This document shows, one piece after another, positions 27,240 to 36,784 of a stretch of DNA of 64,000 nucleotides. Position 1 is the stretch's first letter, and the number at the start of each line of letters is the position of its first letter. Origin of the DNA: Arsukibacterium sp. MJ3 (GTDB lineage: Bacteria; Pseudomonadota; Gammaproteobacteria; Enterobacterales; Alteromonadaceae); assembly GCF_000987765.1 (NCBI RefSeq), contig NZ_LAHP01000005.1, positions 62,001-126,000 of the forward strand, read 5' to 3'. Below the pieces are notes generated by a model that searched no databases, was not told the DNA's origin, and worked only from the letters and a program-made list of their open reading frames with translations. Made by a program: the position numbers and the translations under genes.

Positions 27240-28475
27240 ATGAATGCAGTTAAGAAAAATAATAATAACGAACAGCAACTGGCCGCAGAGCTGGAACAAC
27301 AAGCGCAGCAGCAATTAGCGGCCAGTTTGGCTGACTTTGGTAAGCAGCTTATGAATCAACAGCAACAGTTGTTGCAAGGCTATGCTGAGCAGGTTTTAGT
27401 TGAGTCGCAAAGTCAGTGGCAGCAGCGGCTAGATGAGCAGGAGCAGGCTTACCAAAAGTTGTTGAAAGAGTGGCAACAAACCAAACAGCAACTAGATGAA
27501 GCGATGCCTGTGGCTAATGCCGATAATCAGGAGCGAGCCAACCTGAAGCAACAATTTGGCGAAACAACTAAACAGTTGTCAGCGTTGTCTGCTGAATTTA
27601 CCAAGGCTCAGCAACATAATAAGGCATTAAGTGAGCGAGAAATAAACCTCGAACAGCAACTTGCTGAGCTTATGCATGAACTTGAATTAGAACAACACAA
27701 AACCCGTCATTTTGCCCAAACACTAAAATCAGCCCAACAAAACACCGTCGATCCTGAAAAAATAGCGCAGTTAAATGCTGAGTTAGAGCAAGCAAGGGCG
27801 CAAGCACATGAAAGTAAGCTGGCATTGCAAAAGTTAGAATCTGCAGCGCAACAGCATCAAACTGAACAACAGCATAGTGAACAGCAGCTAGCCCAGTTGA
27901 ATGACCGTTTGCAGGCTTTACAGCAAAATGCTGAGCAGCAGGTACAAGCTCAGCAGGATAAATTACAGGCGTTAGCAAAAAGTCAGCAGCAGGTTGTTGA
28001 TTTTGAGCAAAAGCTGGCTGAACAAGCACAACAACTTACTGATGTCGAACAGCAAAAAAATCATCTTAGCCAACAATTAGCTGAGCTTTCAGTACACAGC
28101 GAAGCGCTGCAGGCTCAGGTAAGTACGTTTGAACAACAACAACATGAGTTAGCAGATAACAGCGCTGAACTGGCGGCTGAACAAAGCCGCTTGCAAACTG
28201 AAGTTGATAGTACTAATGAGCTATTAAATCAAAACCAAACCCGCAGTAAAAAACTGGAAGCACAACTTGATCATGCGGTGAACCGCCAGCAGGCGGCTGA
28301 GCAAAAGCAACAATATGAGGCTGATCAAAGCCGGGAAATGATTCGGCAACTGCGTACTCAGTTGTCAGAGCAGGACGAGCTTAACCAGCAGCATGTTAGC
28401 GAACTCGAGCAAAAAATTATGGAATACAAACTTAAGTTCGAATATGCTCAAAAACAACTGGCTGTATCGGGTTAA
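27240..28475 (+). CDS. Glutamine-rich coiled-coil protein
   Basis: A 411-residue, very Gln/Glu/Ala/Leu-rich protein built almost entirely of heptad-like helix (for example EQQLAELMHELELEQHK and QQQVVDFEQKLAEQAQQL). No signal peptide, membrane span or globular domain is visible, and I recognise no family. The start is uncertain: the open frame extends to 27168, but MNAVKKNNN at 27240 looks natural. It ends 29 bases before the DUF416 gene, same strand. It may be a scaffold or partner of that protein (inference). The 288 bases before it contain no evident gene. Confidence 0.72.
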   Translation: MNAVKKNNNNEQQLAAELEQQAQQQLAASLADFGKQLMNQQQQLLQGYAEQVLVESQSQWQQRLDEQEQAYQKLLKEWQQTKQQLDEAMPVANADNQERANLKQQFGETTKQLSALSAEFTKAQQHNKALSEREINLEQQLAELMHELELEQHKTRHFAQTLKSAQQNTVDPEKIAQLNAELEQARAQAHESKLALQKLESAAQQHQTEQQHSEQQLAQLNDRLQALQQNAEQQVQAQQDKLQALAKSQQQVVDFEQKLAEQAQQLTDVEQQKNHLSQQLAELSVHSEALQAQVSTFEQQQHELADNSAELAAEQSRLQTEVDSTNELLNQNQTRSKKLEAQLDHAVNRQQAAEQKQQYEADQSREMIRQLRTQLSEQDELNQQHVSELEQKIMEYKLKFEYAQKQLAVSG

Positions 28476-28504
28476 TAGCGGGCGTTAATCCGTGCAGGAG
28501 AGAT

Positions 28505-29110
28505 ATGAAAGAAAAAGCGAATAATTTCCAGTTAATGCGTGATTTGGGGTTTTATCAACAGGCTGCAATTGCAGCCTGTTTGCTTGAGCGCATGTTACCC
28601 AATTATCAATTATTTTCCGAAGTAAGTGAATTTGGTGACGCCGCCGCCTTGCGTCATATGCTTGAACTCAGCTGGGAGTGGTTAACAGTAAAAAAAGCTA
28701 AAATTAACTTTCCCCGTTTAGCTGAAGAGCTAGAGCCATTAATTCCTGAGGTGAATCATTTCACCATGTTTGGTGTTTACCCAGCGGTTGATTGCGCCAC
28801 CGCACTGGATGCCATGTTTAATGGTATTAGTCAGCAAGATAGCAGCGAATTTATTAATGTCGCTAAAATTTCGCAGGCTACCGTGGCCCGTTTGATTGAG
28901 CATCAGGCTGAAGATGAAGATATTACCAGTGAGAATGAGTTAAAAAAGCATGTGCGCGATCATCCGTTAATGGCTTATGAAATGGAGTGTCTGGCAGAGC
29001 TGATAGAGCTGGTTCGCGTAATGAAGCAAATAGAACGCGAACAAATGTTGCAATTAAAAGCCTGGGTGCAAGAGCAAGGCTTAACAAACTTAGGTATGGA
29101 ATTAAGTTAA
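28505..29110 (+). CDS. DUF416 (YjaG-like) protein
   Basis: A 201-residue soluble helical protein matching the YjaG/DUF416 family: ACLLERMLPNYQLF, LRHMLELSWEW, AVDCATALDAMFNGI and LIELVRVMKQ. Function unknown. AGGAGAG ribosome-binding site. It follows the coiled-coil gene and ends at a terminator. Confidence 0.85.
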   Translation: MKEKANNFQLMRDLGFYQQAAIAACLLERMLPNYQLFSEVSEFGDAAALRHMLELSWEWLTVKKAKINFPRLAEELEPLIPEVNHFTMFGVYPAVDCATALDAMFNGISQQDSSEFINVAKISQATVARLIEHQAEDEDITSENELKKHVRDHPLMAYEMECLAELIELVRVMKQIEREQMLQLKAWVQEQGLTNLGMELS

Positions 29111-29165
29111 GCGGCTCTCTATAAGTGATTATTTATCAAGCAATGAGTTACAAGCATCGATATAA

Positions 29166-29197
29166 AAAAGGCCTGCATTAATTGCAGGCCTTTATAT
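29166..29197. terminator. Bidirectional terminator between DUF416 and PEP-CTERM gene
   Basis: AAAAAGGCCTGCA pairs with TGCAGGCCTTTAT around a TTAAT loop. Flanking A and T runs on both sides would let it serve both converging genes. Confidence 0.8.
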
Positions 29198-29210
29198 TTT
29201 TACTGCTATA

Positions 29211-30038
29211 TTAACGTTTTTGTCTGCGGCGCATAGCCGAAACTAATAACAAGCCTAAACTAAACATCGCCAGAGTTTCTGTTTCTGGCACACTGATTGG
29301 TGGTTCAACTACAATAGCGCCATTTCGGGCATTAAAAATATAACGGCCGTCAAAGCCACTGTTTAAGCGGTTGCTGACTAATGCATTGCTGCCGCCATCT
29401 AAAAAGGCGCCATTTACTGCTGAACCTGCCAGCTCAAAAAAGCTACCCGCATCTCCCGTGCCGTTTGAAAAACCTGCACGGGCTGAATCGCCACCTAAGC
29501 CATTATCATCGCCGTCGCTTGCAGTGCCGGTTTCCCACTGTATTTGGTCGTAGTTAAAAATAATATCAAAGTCACCAATACTAATATCTGAACGGTCGAC
29601 CAAAATTAACTGAAAGCTATTGCGATTAGTATGAGTTGGGCTGCTATCAAAATAATCAACATCTAACCAATTTACCCCAAACGCCAGCATGCCAGCAAAA
29701 GAGCCAGTGCCATAAGTGACAGGATTGCCCGCTTCTCGTGTATCTACATCAGCAAAGAAAGGCGATATAATCTGCTGGCCCGTTGAGGTAAGATCAAATG
29801 GGGTGTAAGTGGATAGCGCTTCATCGAAAGTAACATTACCATTGTTGTTAACAAATAACTGGCTAAACGTTAGGCCAAAAAAGTTTACATCAAAGCCAAT
29901 GTTAACTGCGGCGGTGGAGTTATCATCGTTGGCGGGTAAGGTGGAAGCATTAAAACCAGGCTCAATAATGCTGGCTTGGCTTACAAAGCTGCTACTAACC
30001 GTAAGCAGCGCCGCTAAAGCAATATATTTTAATTTCAT
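29211..30038 (-). CDS. Nidogen-like PEP-CTERM protein
   Basis: A 275-residue exported protein. Signal peptide (to SQAS), then a nidogen-like (NIDO) region: FVNNNGNVTFDEALSTYTP, IISPFFADVDTREAGNPVTYG, and a later FNYDQIQWETG, about residues 25-190. The C terminus is a PEP-CTERM anchor: VPETETLAMFSLGLLLVSAMRRRQKR. The start at ATG 30038 has AAGGA upstream; the in-frame GTG at 30071 is less likely. It should be cell-surface or extracellular, possibly adhesion-related. Confidence 0.85.
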   Translation of the reverse strand: MKLKYIALAALLTVSSSFVSQASIIEPGFNASTLPANDDNSTAAVNIGFDVNFFGLTFSQLFVNNNGNVTFDEALSTYTPFDLTSTGQQIISPFFADVDTREAGNPVTYGTGSFAGMLAFGVNWLDVDYFDSSPTHTNRNSFQLILVDRSDISIGDFDIIFNYDQIQWETGTASDGDDNGLGGDSARAGFSNGTGDAGSFFELAGSAVNGAFLDGGSNALVSNRLNSGFDGRYIFNARNGAIVVEPPISVPETETLAMFSLGLLLVSAMRRRQKR

Positions 30039-30204
30039 GATTGGTAAGTCCTTTTTGTAAGTGAATATCACTATGCGACTTTACATCATTAAATAAACAA
30101 ACAAGCCGGACTGTAAAACATTCAATAAATAAGCCAACTTTTTAATCATTGAAATGTCAATACTTTTATTTGAAGGTTTTTTTTTGCGTAAAAAATGCTG
30201 ACGT

Positions 30205-30798
30205 TTATCTGGTGCTGGACCATAACCGATAAGCCAGTTGGCCGGCGATTTTTTCTTTTAACAGTTGCCAATTAGCGGGGATGGCCGTTATAGGTAATTC
30301 TTTTTCAGTTTCTAAATAAATCAATGCATTGGCGCTAAGCCAACCGTTTTGTTCTAGTAACTGGCAACAAGGCAGCGCCAGTTGCTGACGAAAAGGCGGG
30401 TCAACCAGCACTATCTGGTATTGGCGGCTTGCCGGTACGGCTAGATAACGTAAACAGTCAGCATTAATCACTTCTGCCTGGCTGGCTTTTAGGCCGGTTA
30501 ATAGCGTTTGCAGTCGTTTGGCTTGGGCCGGATCTTTTTCAATCAGGCTGGCATAGCTGGCATAGCGTGATAACGCCTCAAACGCTAAGGCACCGGAACC
30601 GCTGAAACAGTCAAGAACTGTACTGTCAGTAATATCATGCATTAGCCAGTTAAACAGCGTTTCTTTTACCCGGTCAGTAGTGGGACGTAAGCCAATAACA
30701 TCGGCAACAGGTAAGCGCCGACCGCGCCACTGACCGCTAATGATCCTGACAAAGCCCGGTTGGCCATTGGTACTTTTTAGGGTTTTAGCTTGTTTCAT
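30205..30798 (-). CDS. rsmD: 16S rRNA (guanine966-N2) methyltransferase
   Basis: A 197-residue SAM-dependent methyltransferase. Motifs: IISGQWRGRRLPV, LRPTTDRVKETLFNWL, VLDCFSGSGALAFEAL (SAM binding) and the catalytic VDPPF. It is divergent from ftsY, a conserved arrangement. Confidence 0.94.
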   Translation of the reverse strand: MKQAKTLKSTNGQPGFVRIISGQWRGRRLPVADVIGLRPTTDRVKETLFNWLMHDITDSTVLDCFSGSGALAFEALSRYASYASLIEKDPAQAKRLQTLLTGLKASQAEVINADCLRYLAVPASRQYQIVLVDPPFRQQLALPCCQLLEQNGWLSANALIYLETEKELPITAIPANWQLLKEKIAGQLAYRLWSSTR

Positions 30799-30879
30799 TG
30801 TTTCCGTTTTGCCTGCCGGTTAAAGGTGATAGTATTAAGTATAATATTATCCTGAATACTGCCTTCGACACAAAAGCTT

Positions 30880-32022
30880 ATGACAAAACAGAAAAATATC
30901 TTCTCCTGGCTTGGCCTGGGTAATAAAAAGACTGAATCAGCAGAACCAGCAAAAGAGCCGAAGGCCGACAATACGACAGTGGTGCTTGATGAAACCATAT
31001 CGGACCCGGTTACACAGGATACTGCTGCATTAGCAACGGCTGCAGCTTTGCAGCAGCTTGACCCTGTTGTTCAGGCAGTAGCAGAGGGCCCGCTTAAAAA
31101 AGCAGGCCTTTTCAGCCGGCTGAAACAAGGTCTGTCTAAAACCAGTCAGAATCTGGGTGATGGCCTGGCCAGTTTATTCAGTGGCAAGAAAATTGATGAT
31201 GAGCTGTATGAAGAACTGGAAACCCAGTTGCTGATGGCCGATGTTGGTATGGAAACAACCCAGCAGCTGATCACTCAGTTAACCCAGCATGCTAATCGCA
31301 AAGCATTAAAAGATGCTGGCATATTATTTAGCCAGTTGCAGCAAGACATGGCAGCGTTACTGGCTAAGGTAGAGCAACCTCTGGTGGCCAGTCATCCGGG
31401 GGGGCCTTTTGTAATTTTGATGGTCGGGGTTAATGGTGTGGGTAAAACCACGACTATTGGTAAAATGGCTCAGCAATTCCGTCAACAAGGCAAATCGGTA
31501 ATGTTAGCCGCGGGCGATACCTTTCGTGCTGCTGCAGTTGAGCAACTGCAAGTTTGGGGCGAGCGCAATAAAATTCCGGTAATTGCCCAACACACTGGTG
31601 CTGACAGTGCTTCGGTTATTTTTGATGCTTATCAGGCGGCTAAAGCCCGTAAAGTCGATATTCTTATTGCCGATACCGCAGGGCGTCTGCAAAATAAAGC
31701 GCATTTAATGGAAGAGCTGAAAAAAATTGTTAAAGTACTGAAGAAAATTGATGACAGTGCGCCGCATGAAGTGATGCTGACGCTTGATGCGGGTACCGGT
31801 CAGAATGCATTGAGCCAGGCTAAAATTTTTAATGAAGCGGTACCATTGACAGGTATTACCCTGACCAAACTGGATGGCACGGCCAAAGGAGGGGTGATAT
31901 TTGCCATTGCTAATCAGTTCAGTGTACCTATCCGCTATATCGGCGTAGGTGAAGCCATTGACGATTTACGCCACTTTAACAGTCAGGACTTTATTAAAGC
32001 TTTGTTTAGTAAGGAAAGCTAA
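30880..32022 (+). CDS. ftsY: Signal recognition particle receptor FtsY
   Basis: A 380-residue SRP receptor GTPase for co-translational membrane targeting. The N-terminal acidic region is short (about 70 residues). The NG domain has [36 protein letters not shown] and [12 protein letters not shown]. It is first in ftsY-ftsE-ftsX. A TATAAT at 30840-30845, without a clear -35 box, is a possible promoter. Confidence 0.96.
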   Translation: MTKQKNIFSWLGLGNKKTESAEPAKEPKADNTTVVLDETISDPVTQDTAALATAAALQQLDPVVQAVAEGPLKKAGLFSRLKQGLSKTSQNLGDGLASLFSGKKIDDELYEELETQLLMADVGMETTQQLITQLTQHANRKALKDAGILFSQLQQDMAALLAKVEQPLVASHPGGPFVILMVGVNGVGKTTTIGKMAQQFRQQGKSVMLAAGDTFRAAAVEQLQVWGERNKIPVIAQHTGADSASVIFDAYQAAKARKVDILIADTAGRLQNKAHLMEELKKIVKVLKKIDDSAPHEVMLTLDAGTGQNALSQAKIFNEAVPLTGITLTKLDGTAKGGVIFAIANQFSVPIRYIGVGEAIDDLRHFNSQDFIKALFSKES

Positions 32023-32024
32023 CA

Positions 32025-32708
32025 ATGTTACAGTTCGATCAGGTGAGTAAAAGTTACCCCGGTGGATTTGTTGCCTTAGATCGCATCAGTTTTCGGCTGG
32101 AGAAAGGTGAAATGGCTTTTCTGACTGGCCATTCTGGTGCAGGTAAGAGCACCTTACTGAAGTTAATCAGCTTAATTGAACGTCCTACTGCTGGCCGTGT
32201 GCTGATTAATGACATAGAGCTAAGCCGGATCAAACGCAGTCAAATTCCCTATGTGCGGCGTGATGTTGGTATTATTTTTCAGAATCACCGTTTACTAATG
32301 AACCACACCGTATTTGACAATGTGGCCTTGCCTTTAGTCATTGAAGGTTTTACTGGTAAAGAAATGGTGAAGCGGGTTCATGCTGCGCTAGACAAAGTGG
32401 GGTTGCTCGATAAAGTACGTTGTTTACCGGCAACCTTATCCGGTGGTGAGCAACAGCGGGTTGGCATTGCCCGGGCTGTCGTCAATAAACCCCCTTTACT
32501 GTTAGCGGATGAACCAACAGGCAACCTTGATCCAGACTTGTCGAAAGACACCATGCGGGTATTCGAAGCTTTTAATCAGGTTGGCGTGTCTGTGCTGGTT
32601 GCAACACACGATCTTGGACTGGTGGCGCGCATGAAATATCGTACTCTGACGTTAAAACACGGCAGGATGATCAACGACGGCTTGCTGCAATATCAGGAGC
32701 CGTTATGA
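32025..32708 (+). CDS. ftsE: Cell-division ATP-binding protein FtsE
   Basis: A 227-residue ABC ATPase. Walker A is GHSGAGKST, the signature LSGGEQQR, Walker [12 protein letters not shown]. With FtsX it gates EnvC-dependent septal peptidoglycan hydrolysis; envC itself lies a few kb away. It starts two bases after ftsY and overlaps ftsX by four bases. Confidence 0.96.
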   Translation: MLQFDQVSKSYPGGFVALDRISFRLEKGEMAFLTGHSGAGKSTLLKLISLIERPTAGRVLINDIELSRIKRSQIPYVRRDVGIIFQNHRLLMNHTVFDNVALPLVIEGFTGKEMVKRVHAALDKVGLLDKVRCLPATLSGGEQQRVGIARAVVNKPPLLLADEPTGNLDPDLSKDTMRVFEAFNQVGVSVLVATHDLGLVARMKYRTLTLKHGRMINDGLLQYQEPL

Positions 32709-33685
32709 GTATTCTGTTTACTGGTAGGGCTACCGGCGCCGCTGCTAAAAAAATTGGTTTGTTGCGACGCTTTATCATGTTTTGGTTAAACCATATCCGG
32801 CAGGCTATCGCCAGCCTTGGAGAGTTATGGCGAACACCATCAGCTTCTGTTTTAACGATAGCAGTGTTGGGGGTAAGTTTAACCTTGCCTGCTACCCTGC
32901 ATTTGCTGGTAAAAAACATGCAGCAAATCAGTAGCAGTTTTACGCAAGCGGCAGAAATAAGTTTGTATATTCGTGAGCAGACGGCCGACAATCAAGTGCA
33001 AAGTCTGGTGGCTATATTACGGGCAGATCCTGAGATAGCGCAGGTTATTTTTGTTAGTAAACAGGAGGCGATGGCTGAATTTCAGCAAATTTCTGGTTTT
33101 GGTGCCGCCCTCAATTATTTAAGTACTAACCCTTTACCAGATTTAATCCGAGTGTTACCTAAAAATACGGCGCTTGAGGCTGCGGGAAGGCTTTTACAGC
33201 GGTTGAGCGACGAGCGAGTAGTGGAATTTGCCAAGTTAGATATTGACTGGTTAACCCGATTAAATGCCATTGTGGGTATGTTACAACAAGCCGTGCTTAT
33301 TATTGCCTTGTTACTGTTAAGTGCCGTATTACTTATTGTAGGTAATACCATTCGCCTGTCTATTATGAATAAAAAAGATGAAATTGAAGTCATGAAACTG
33401 GTCGGGGCAACGGACGCGTTTATTCAAAGACCCTTTTTATATACCGGAGTCTGGTTTGGCGTTTTTGGCGGCTTATTAGCGTTTCTGGTGGTGGAAGCCA
33501 TGCTCTGGTGGCTGCAAAGTGCAATAAGTAATGTCACTGCATTGTATCAAAGCGACTTTAGTTTACAGGCAATGAATTTCAATGAATTCCTCAGTTTGTT
33601 GCTGATTGCCATCTTGTTGGGCCTTACAGGGTCTTATTTATCCGTGCGCCGCCATATCAGTGTCATAGAACCCACCGGCCCTTAA
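32705..33685 (+). CDS. ftsX: Cell-division permease-like protein FtsX
   Basis: A 326-residue inner-membrane protein with four spans (about residues 45-65, 195-225, 245-265 and 290-310) and a periplasmic loop between the first two that would bind EnvC. The conserved MNKKDEIEVMKLVGATDAFIQRPFLYTG block is present. ATGA overlap with ftsE. Confidence 0.95.
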   Translation: MSILFTGRATGAAAKKIGLLRRFIMFWLNHIRQAIASLGELWRTPSASVLTIAVLGVSLTLPATLHLLVKNMQQISSSFTQAAEISLYIREQTADNQVQSLVAILRADPEIAQVIFVSKQEAMAEFQQISGFGAALNYLSTNPLPDLIRVLPKNTALEAAGRLLQRLSDERVVEFAKLDIDWLTRLNAIVGMLQQAVLIIALLLLSAVLLIVGNTIRLSIMNKKDEIEVMKLVGATDAFIQRPFLYTGVWFGVFGGLLAFLVVEAMLWWLQSAISNVTALYQSDFSLQAMNFNEFLSLLLIAILLGLTGSYLSVRRHISVIEPTGP

Positions 33686-33715
33686 TAACGTTTAATTATT
33701 AATGTTATTTTTTTA
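33684..33715 (+). terminator. Weak terminator after ftsX
   Basis: AATAAC and GTTATT can pair with an AT-rich interior and are followed by seven T residues, overlapping the ftsX stop. The stem is weak, so some read-through into rpoH is likely. Confidence 0.45.
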
Positions 33716-33749
33716 GAATAACCAGATCTTAAAAACAACCAATCCAAAA

Positions 33750-33776
33750 TTAGCACTCTCGCGTAAAGAGTGCTAA
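33750..33776. promoter_or_regulatory. CIRCE operator (HrcA site) upstream of rpoH
   Basis: The sequence reads TTAGCACTC, nine bases, GAGTGCTAA: an exact match to the CIRCE consensus including the spacer length. It ends 36 bases before the rpoH ATG. HrcA binds this element to repress chaperone operons; an HrcA gene must be elsewhere in the genome for it to work. A poor -35/-10 pair (TTAGCA at 33750, TAACAT at 33774, 18-base spacer) would overlap it, as CIRCE elements often overlap promoters. Confidence 0.9.
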
Positions 33777-33812
33777 CATACTTGCATTAGTTTTAACAAG
33801 GATTGGCACACT

Positions 33813-34664
33813 ATGACAACCAAAGCAGAATTTATGCCGCTTACCGTCGCAGCCAGCGGCAGCCTTGAGGCTTATACTCATGCCGTTAGCACTATTCCGA
33901 TGTTAACTGCAGACCAGGAGCGCAGCTTGGCTGAGCGTTTACAGCAAGGTGGCGATCTTACTGCCGCCCGGCAGTTAATTATGTCGCACTTACGCTTTGT
34001 GGTGCATATTGCGCGCAGTTATTCAGGTTATGGTTTGCCAATAAGCGACTTAGTGCAGGAAGGTAATATTGGCTTGATGAAAGCCGTTAAGCGTTTTGAT
34101 CCGACTGTTGGTGTACGTTTAGTGTCTTTTGCTGTGCACTGGATTAAAGCTGAAATACACGAATACGTGTTAAAAAATTGGCGCATAGTTAAAATCGCTA
34201 CTACTAAGGCGCAGCGAAAATTGTTTTTTAACCTGCGTAAAGCGAAAAAGCATTTAGGTTGGTTTAATCAGGATGAAGTTAAGCACGTTGCTGAGTCACT
34301 GGGCGTAGCTGAGCATGAAGTACGGGAAATGGAGTCCCGGATGAGCAATTATGATATGCCGTTTGATGCTCCAGACGAGGATGATGACTCGGCTTTCACT
34401 GCACCAGTATATTATTTGCAAGACAAAGCGTCTGATTTGGCTATTCAGGTAGAAGACGAGCAATGGGACAGCGCCGCGGCAGACCGGCTACAGGCGGCAA
34501 TGCGTACCTTGGATGACCGAAGTCAGGATATCGTCCGCGCCCGCTGGTTAGACAACAACAAATTAACCTTACAAGAATTAGCAGAACGTTATCAGGTATC
34601 GGCAGAGCGTGTGCGCCAGCTTGAGAAAAACGCCATGAAAAAACTGCATTCTGCTCTTAGCTAA
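33813..34664 (+). CDS. rpoH: RNA polymerase sigma-32 (heat shock)
   Basis: A 283-residue sigma factor for heat-shock genes. Region 2 contains [19 protein letters not shown] and the RpoH box [10 protein letters not shown]; region 4 ends with [31 protein letters not shown] precedes the ATG. It follows ftsYEX, as in E. coli, but a CIRCE operator lies in its promoter region. Confidence 0.97.
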   Translation: MTTKAEFMPLTVAASGSLEAYTHAVSTIPMLTADQERSLAERLQQGGDLTAARQLIMSHLRFVVHIARSYSGYGLPISDLVQEGNIGLMKAVKRFDPTVGVRLVSFAVHWIKAEIHEYVLKNWRIVKIATTKAQRKLFFNLRKAKKHLGWFNQDEVKHVAESLGVAEHEVREMESRMSNYDMPFDAPDEDDDSAFTAPVYYLQDKASDLAIQVEDEQWDSAAADRLQAAMRTLDDRSQDIVRARWLDNNKLTLQELAERYQVSAERVRQLEKNAMKKLHSALS

Positions 34665-34717
34665 ACATTCTTTTGTTCGCTATAAAGCGAGTAAAAAAAT
34701 CCCGTTTAAACAACGTA

Positions 34718-34746
34718 TAAAACCTGCTTAATGCAGGTTTTTTTAA
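34718..34746 (+). terminator. Rho-independent terminator after rpoH
   Basis: AAACCTGC and GCAGGTTT pair around TTAAT and are followed by T residues, about 55 bases after the rpoH stop. Confidence 0.8.
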
Positions 34747-34766
34747 TCGCCCTAAACCGAATTTTA

Positions 34767-35537
34767 TTATGGTGCAGAGATAGCCGGAGCGGTGAAACCG
34801 GCTGCTACGACGTCATGTTCAAGTGGTAATAACGCGGAAATACCCACTAATTCGATACCATGCTTGTTAAGCAGCGGCAGATTTTTTTTCAAAAATTCAT
34901 AAGTCTGTGGATAGGGGTGGCCAATAGCAATGGCGGCCTGATGTCGTTTAGCAATATGCAGTAGTTGTTGAAATTGGCGCTGTAACGCCGCCTCAGACAA
35001 ATCGTTGTCCAGAAATACATGACGACTTAAGCTGGCGACGCCATATTGTCGGGCGTACAACCGTGCTTTACTTTGCGGTGTGGTTAGGCTGTCAACAAAA
35101 AACAGCTGACGTTGTCTTAAGTATTCCATGGTCCAGGCCATGGGCTGGTCTAGCTCTGTGTACAAGCTTCCCATATGATTATTAACCCCGATGGCATAAG
35201 GAATGTCGGCTAACGCCGACTGCAAGGCTGCACGAACCTGCTGTCTATCCATATTGCGAGTTAACGCCCCAGGGCCAAGGCTTTTGCCATTGTTAGCTTC
35301 CATAGGCATATGCAACATTACATCTTTTTGCTGCGAGAAGGCCAGTTGTGCCGATTTAGGACCATAAGGGGTGTGAGGAAGCACCGATAATGTTAGCGCA
35401 AAAGGCAGCGCCACCATTTTTAAATCGTTTTTTTGATAACCGATATCATCAATGATAATGGCAATGCGCGGTTTTTCTGCCAACACATCGAAGCACAGCA
35501 GAGCACTTAGCGCTAGCCCAAATAAAAGTATACGCAC
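34767..35537 (-). CDS. yibQ: Divergent polysaccharide deacetylase family protein (YibQ)
   Basis: A protein of the divergent polysaccharide deacetylase family: IAIIIDDIGYQK, FALTLSVLPHTPY, LHMPMEANN, GVNNHMGS, FVDSLTTPQSKA and IGHPYPQTYEF. The signal peptide is MRILLFGLALSALLCFDVLA if translation starts at GTG 35537 (256 residues). A longer in-frame TTG at 35594 would put 19 extra residues before it. It follows envC, a conserved gpmI-envC-yibQ order. Confidence 0.87.
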   Translation of the reverse strand: MRILLFGLALSALLCFDVLAEKPRIAIIIDDIGYQKNDLKMVALPFALTLSVLPHTPYGPKSAQLAFSQQKDVMLHMPMEANNGKSLGPGALTRNMDRQQVRAALQSALADIPYAIGVNNHMGSLYTELDQPMAWTMEYLRQRQLFFVDSLTTPQSKARLYARQYGVASLSRHVFLDNDLSEAALQRQFQQLLHIAKRHQAAIAIGHPYPQTYEFLKKNLPLLNKHGIELVGISALLPLEHDVVAAGFTAPAISAP

Positions 35538-35600
35538 GCGATTGATATTCCTGTTTTTGCCAATTATAGTGGCGCAAGCTAACTTTGGTCGCAACCTATT

Positions 35601-36773
35601 TTAACCTTTGTTTTTGCTAAGCCAAGGGAGTGGGTTGACTGCATCACCCTTTTCCCGTATTTCAAAGTACAATCCTGCATTAGCTTGTCCACCACTGATA
35701 CCAACTGATGCTATGGTTTCACCAGCAATAATTTGCTCCCCAGGTTGTTTTAAAATGTTTTGGTTATGGCCATATAAGCTCATAAAACCCTCACCATGAT
35801 CCAACACAATAACCCAGCCATAGCCTTTTAACCAATCAGCATAAATTACTCTGCCATCAGCAATAGCCTGTACCGGATTACCTTCACGGCCCTGGATCAG
35901 AATACCTCGAGAACGCATACCGCCCTGGCGGTTTTCACCAAATCCTTGTAACAAAGGACCATTTAGCGGCCAGCGCAGTTTACCCTTATTAGCAACTAAA
36001 CCCAGCAGTTCACGACTGCGCTCAGCCAGAGCTCGCAGTTGGTCTATAGTGTTTTGTAAACTGCTTTCGTTTTGGCGCAAATAATTAAGCTGATTACCTT
36101 GTTCTTTTAGCACCGTTTGTAATTGTTTCACCGCTTGCTGTTGCTCCGTTTTTACGGATAACAGTTGTTGCTGCTGCTGTTGTTGTTCAAAAAGGGTACT
36201 TTGCAGCTGCTGTTGCTGTCCGGCAAGTTCTTGCATTACCTGTTCTAGCTCTAACACGGTGTTATTGATTTCAGCTAACTGCTTTACCCTGGCCCGGTTA
36301 AAATATTGGTAGTAAGTTAAGAGCCGTTCCAGTTTGCCGGTATCCTGCTGGTTAAGCAGCAAGCGCGTATAGTCATGTTGGCCGAGGCTGTAAGCACTTT
36401 TTAACTGAGCGGCTAATAAGTCTTGCTGTTGTTGCAACTCAGTTTTCAACTGCTGCTCACGGTTAAGTAATTGCTGGCCACGTTGCTTTAGATCGGCAAG
36501 TTGTTGCTCAGTGTTAAGCAGCAATGCTGACGCTTTGGCCAATGCCCGATCTGACTGCTGCAACTGTTTTGCTGATTTATTAAGTTGCTGCTGCTGACGT
36601 TTAAGCTGGCGCTCGGTGGTTTTTATTTGTTGTTGAACTTGTTGCAGTTCTTGTTGTTGTTGCACTTGCTGCGTTTCCTGCAAGCCAAAAGCAGGTGCTA
36701 TAGTTAACGCACAGCACAACAATAACAACCATAGTACCTGTTGGCCAAGGTGAGTAATGAAATGACGTATCAT
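35601..36773 (-). CDS. envC: Murein hydrolase activator EnvC
   Basis: A 390-residue periplasmic protein: signal peptide, a long coiled coil (about residues 25-250, extremely Gln-rich) and a C-terminal degenerate LytM/M23 domain (GWVIVLDHGEGFMSLYGHNQ, GGQANAGLYFEIREKGDAVNPLPWL). It activates septal amidases under FtsEX. The ATG at 36773 is preferred; an in-frame GTG at 36791 overlaps the gpmI stop. Confidence 0.92.
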   Translation of the reverse strand: MIRHFITHLGQQVLWLLLLCCALTIAPAFGLQETQQVQQQQELQQVQQQIKTTERQLKRQQQQLNKSAKQLQQSDRALAKASALLLNTEQQLADLKQRGQQLLNREQQLKTELQQQQDLLAAQLKSAYSLGQHDYTRLLLNQQDTGKLERLLTYYQYFNRARVKQLAEINNTVLELEQVMQELAGQQQQLQSTLFEQQQQQQQLLSVKTEQQQAVKQLQTVLKEQGNQLNYLRQNESSLQNTIDQLRALAERSRELLGLVANKGKLRWPLNGPLLQGFGENRQGGMRSRGILIQGREGNPVQAIADGRVIYADWLKGYGWVIVLDHGEGFMSLYGHNQNILKQPGEQIIAGETIASVGISGGQANAGLYFEIREKGDAVNPLPWLSKNKG

Positions 36774-36784
36774 CAGGCTACCGG

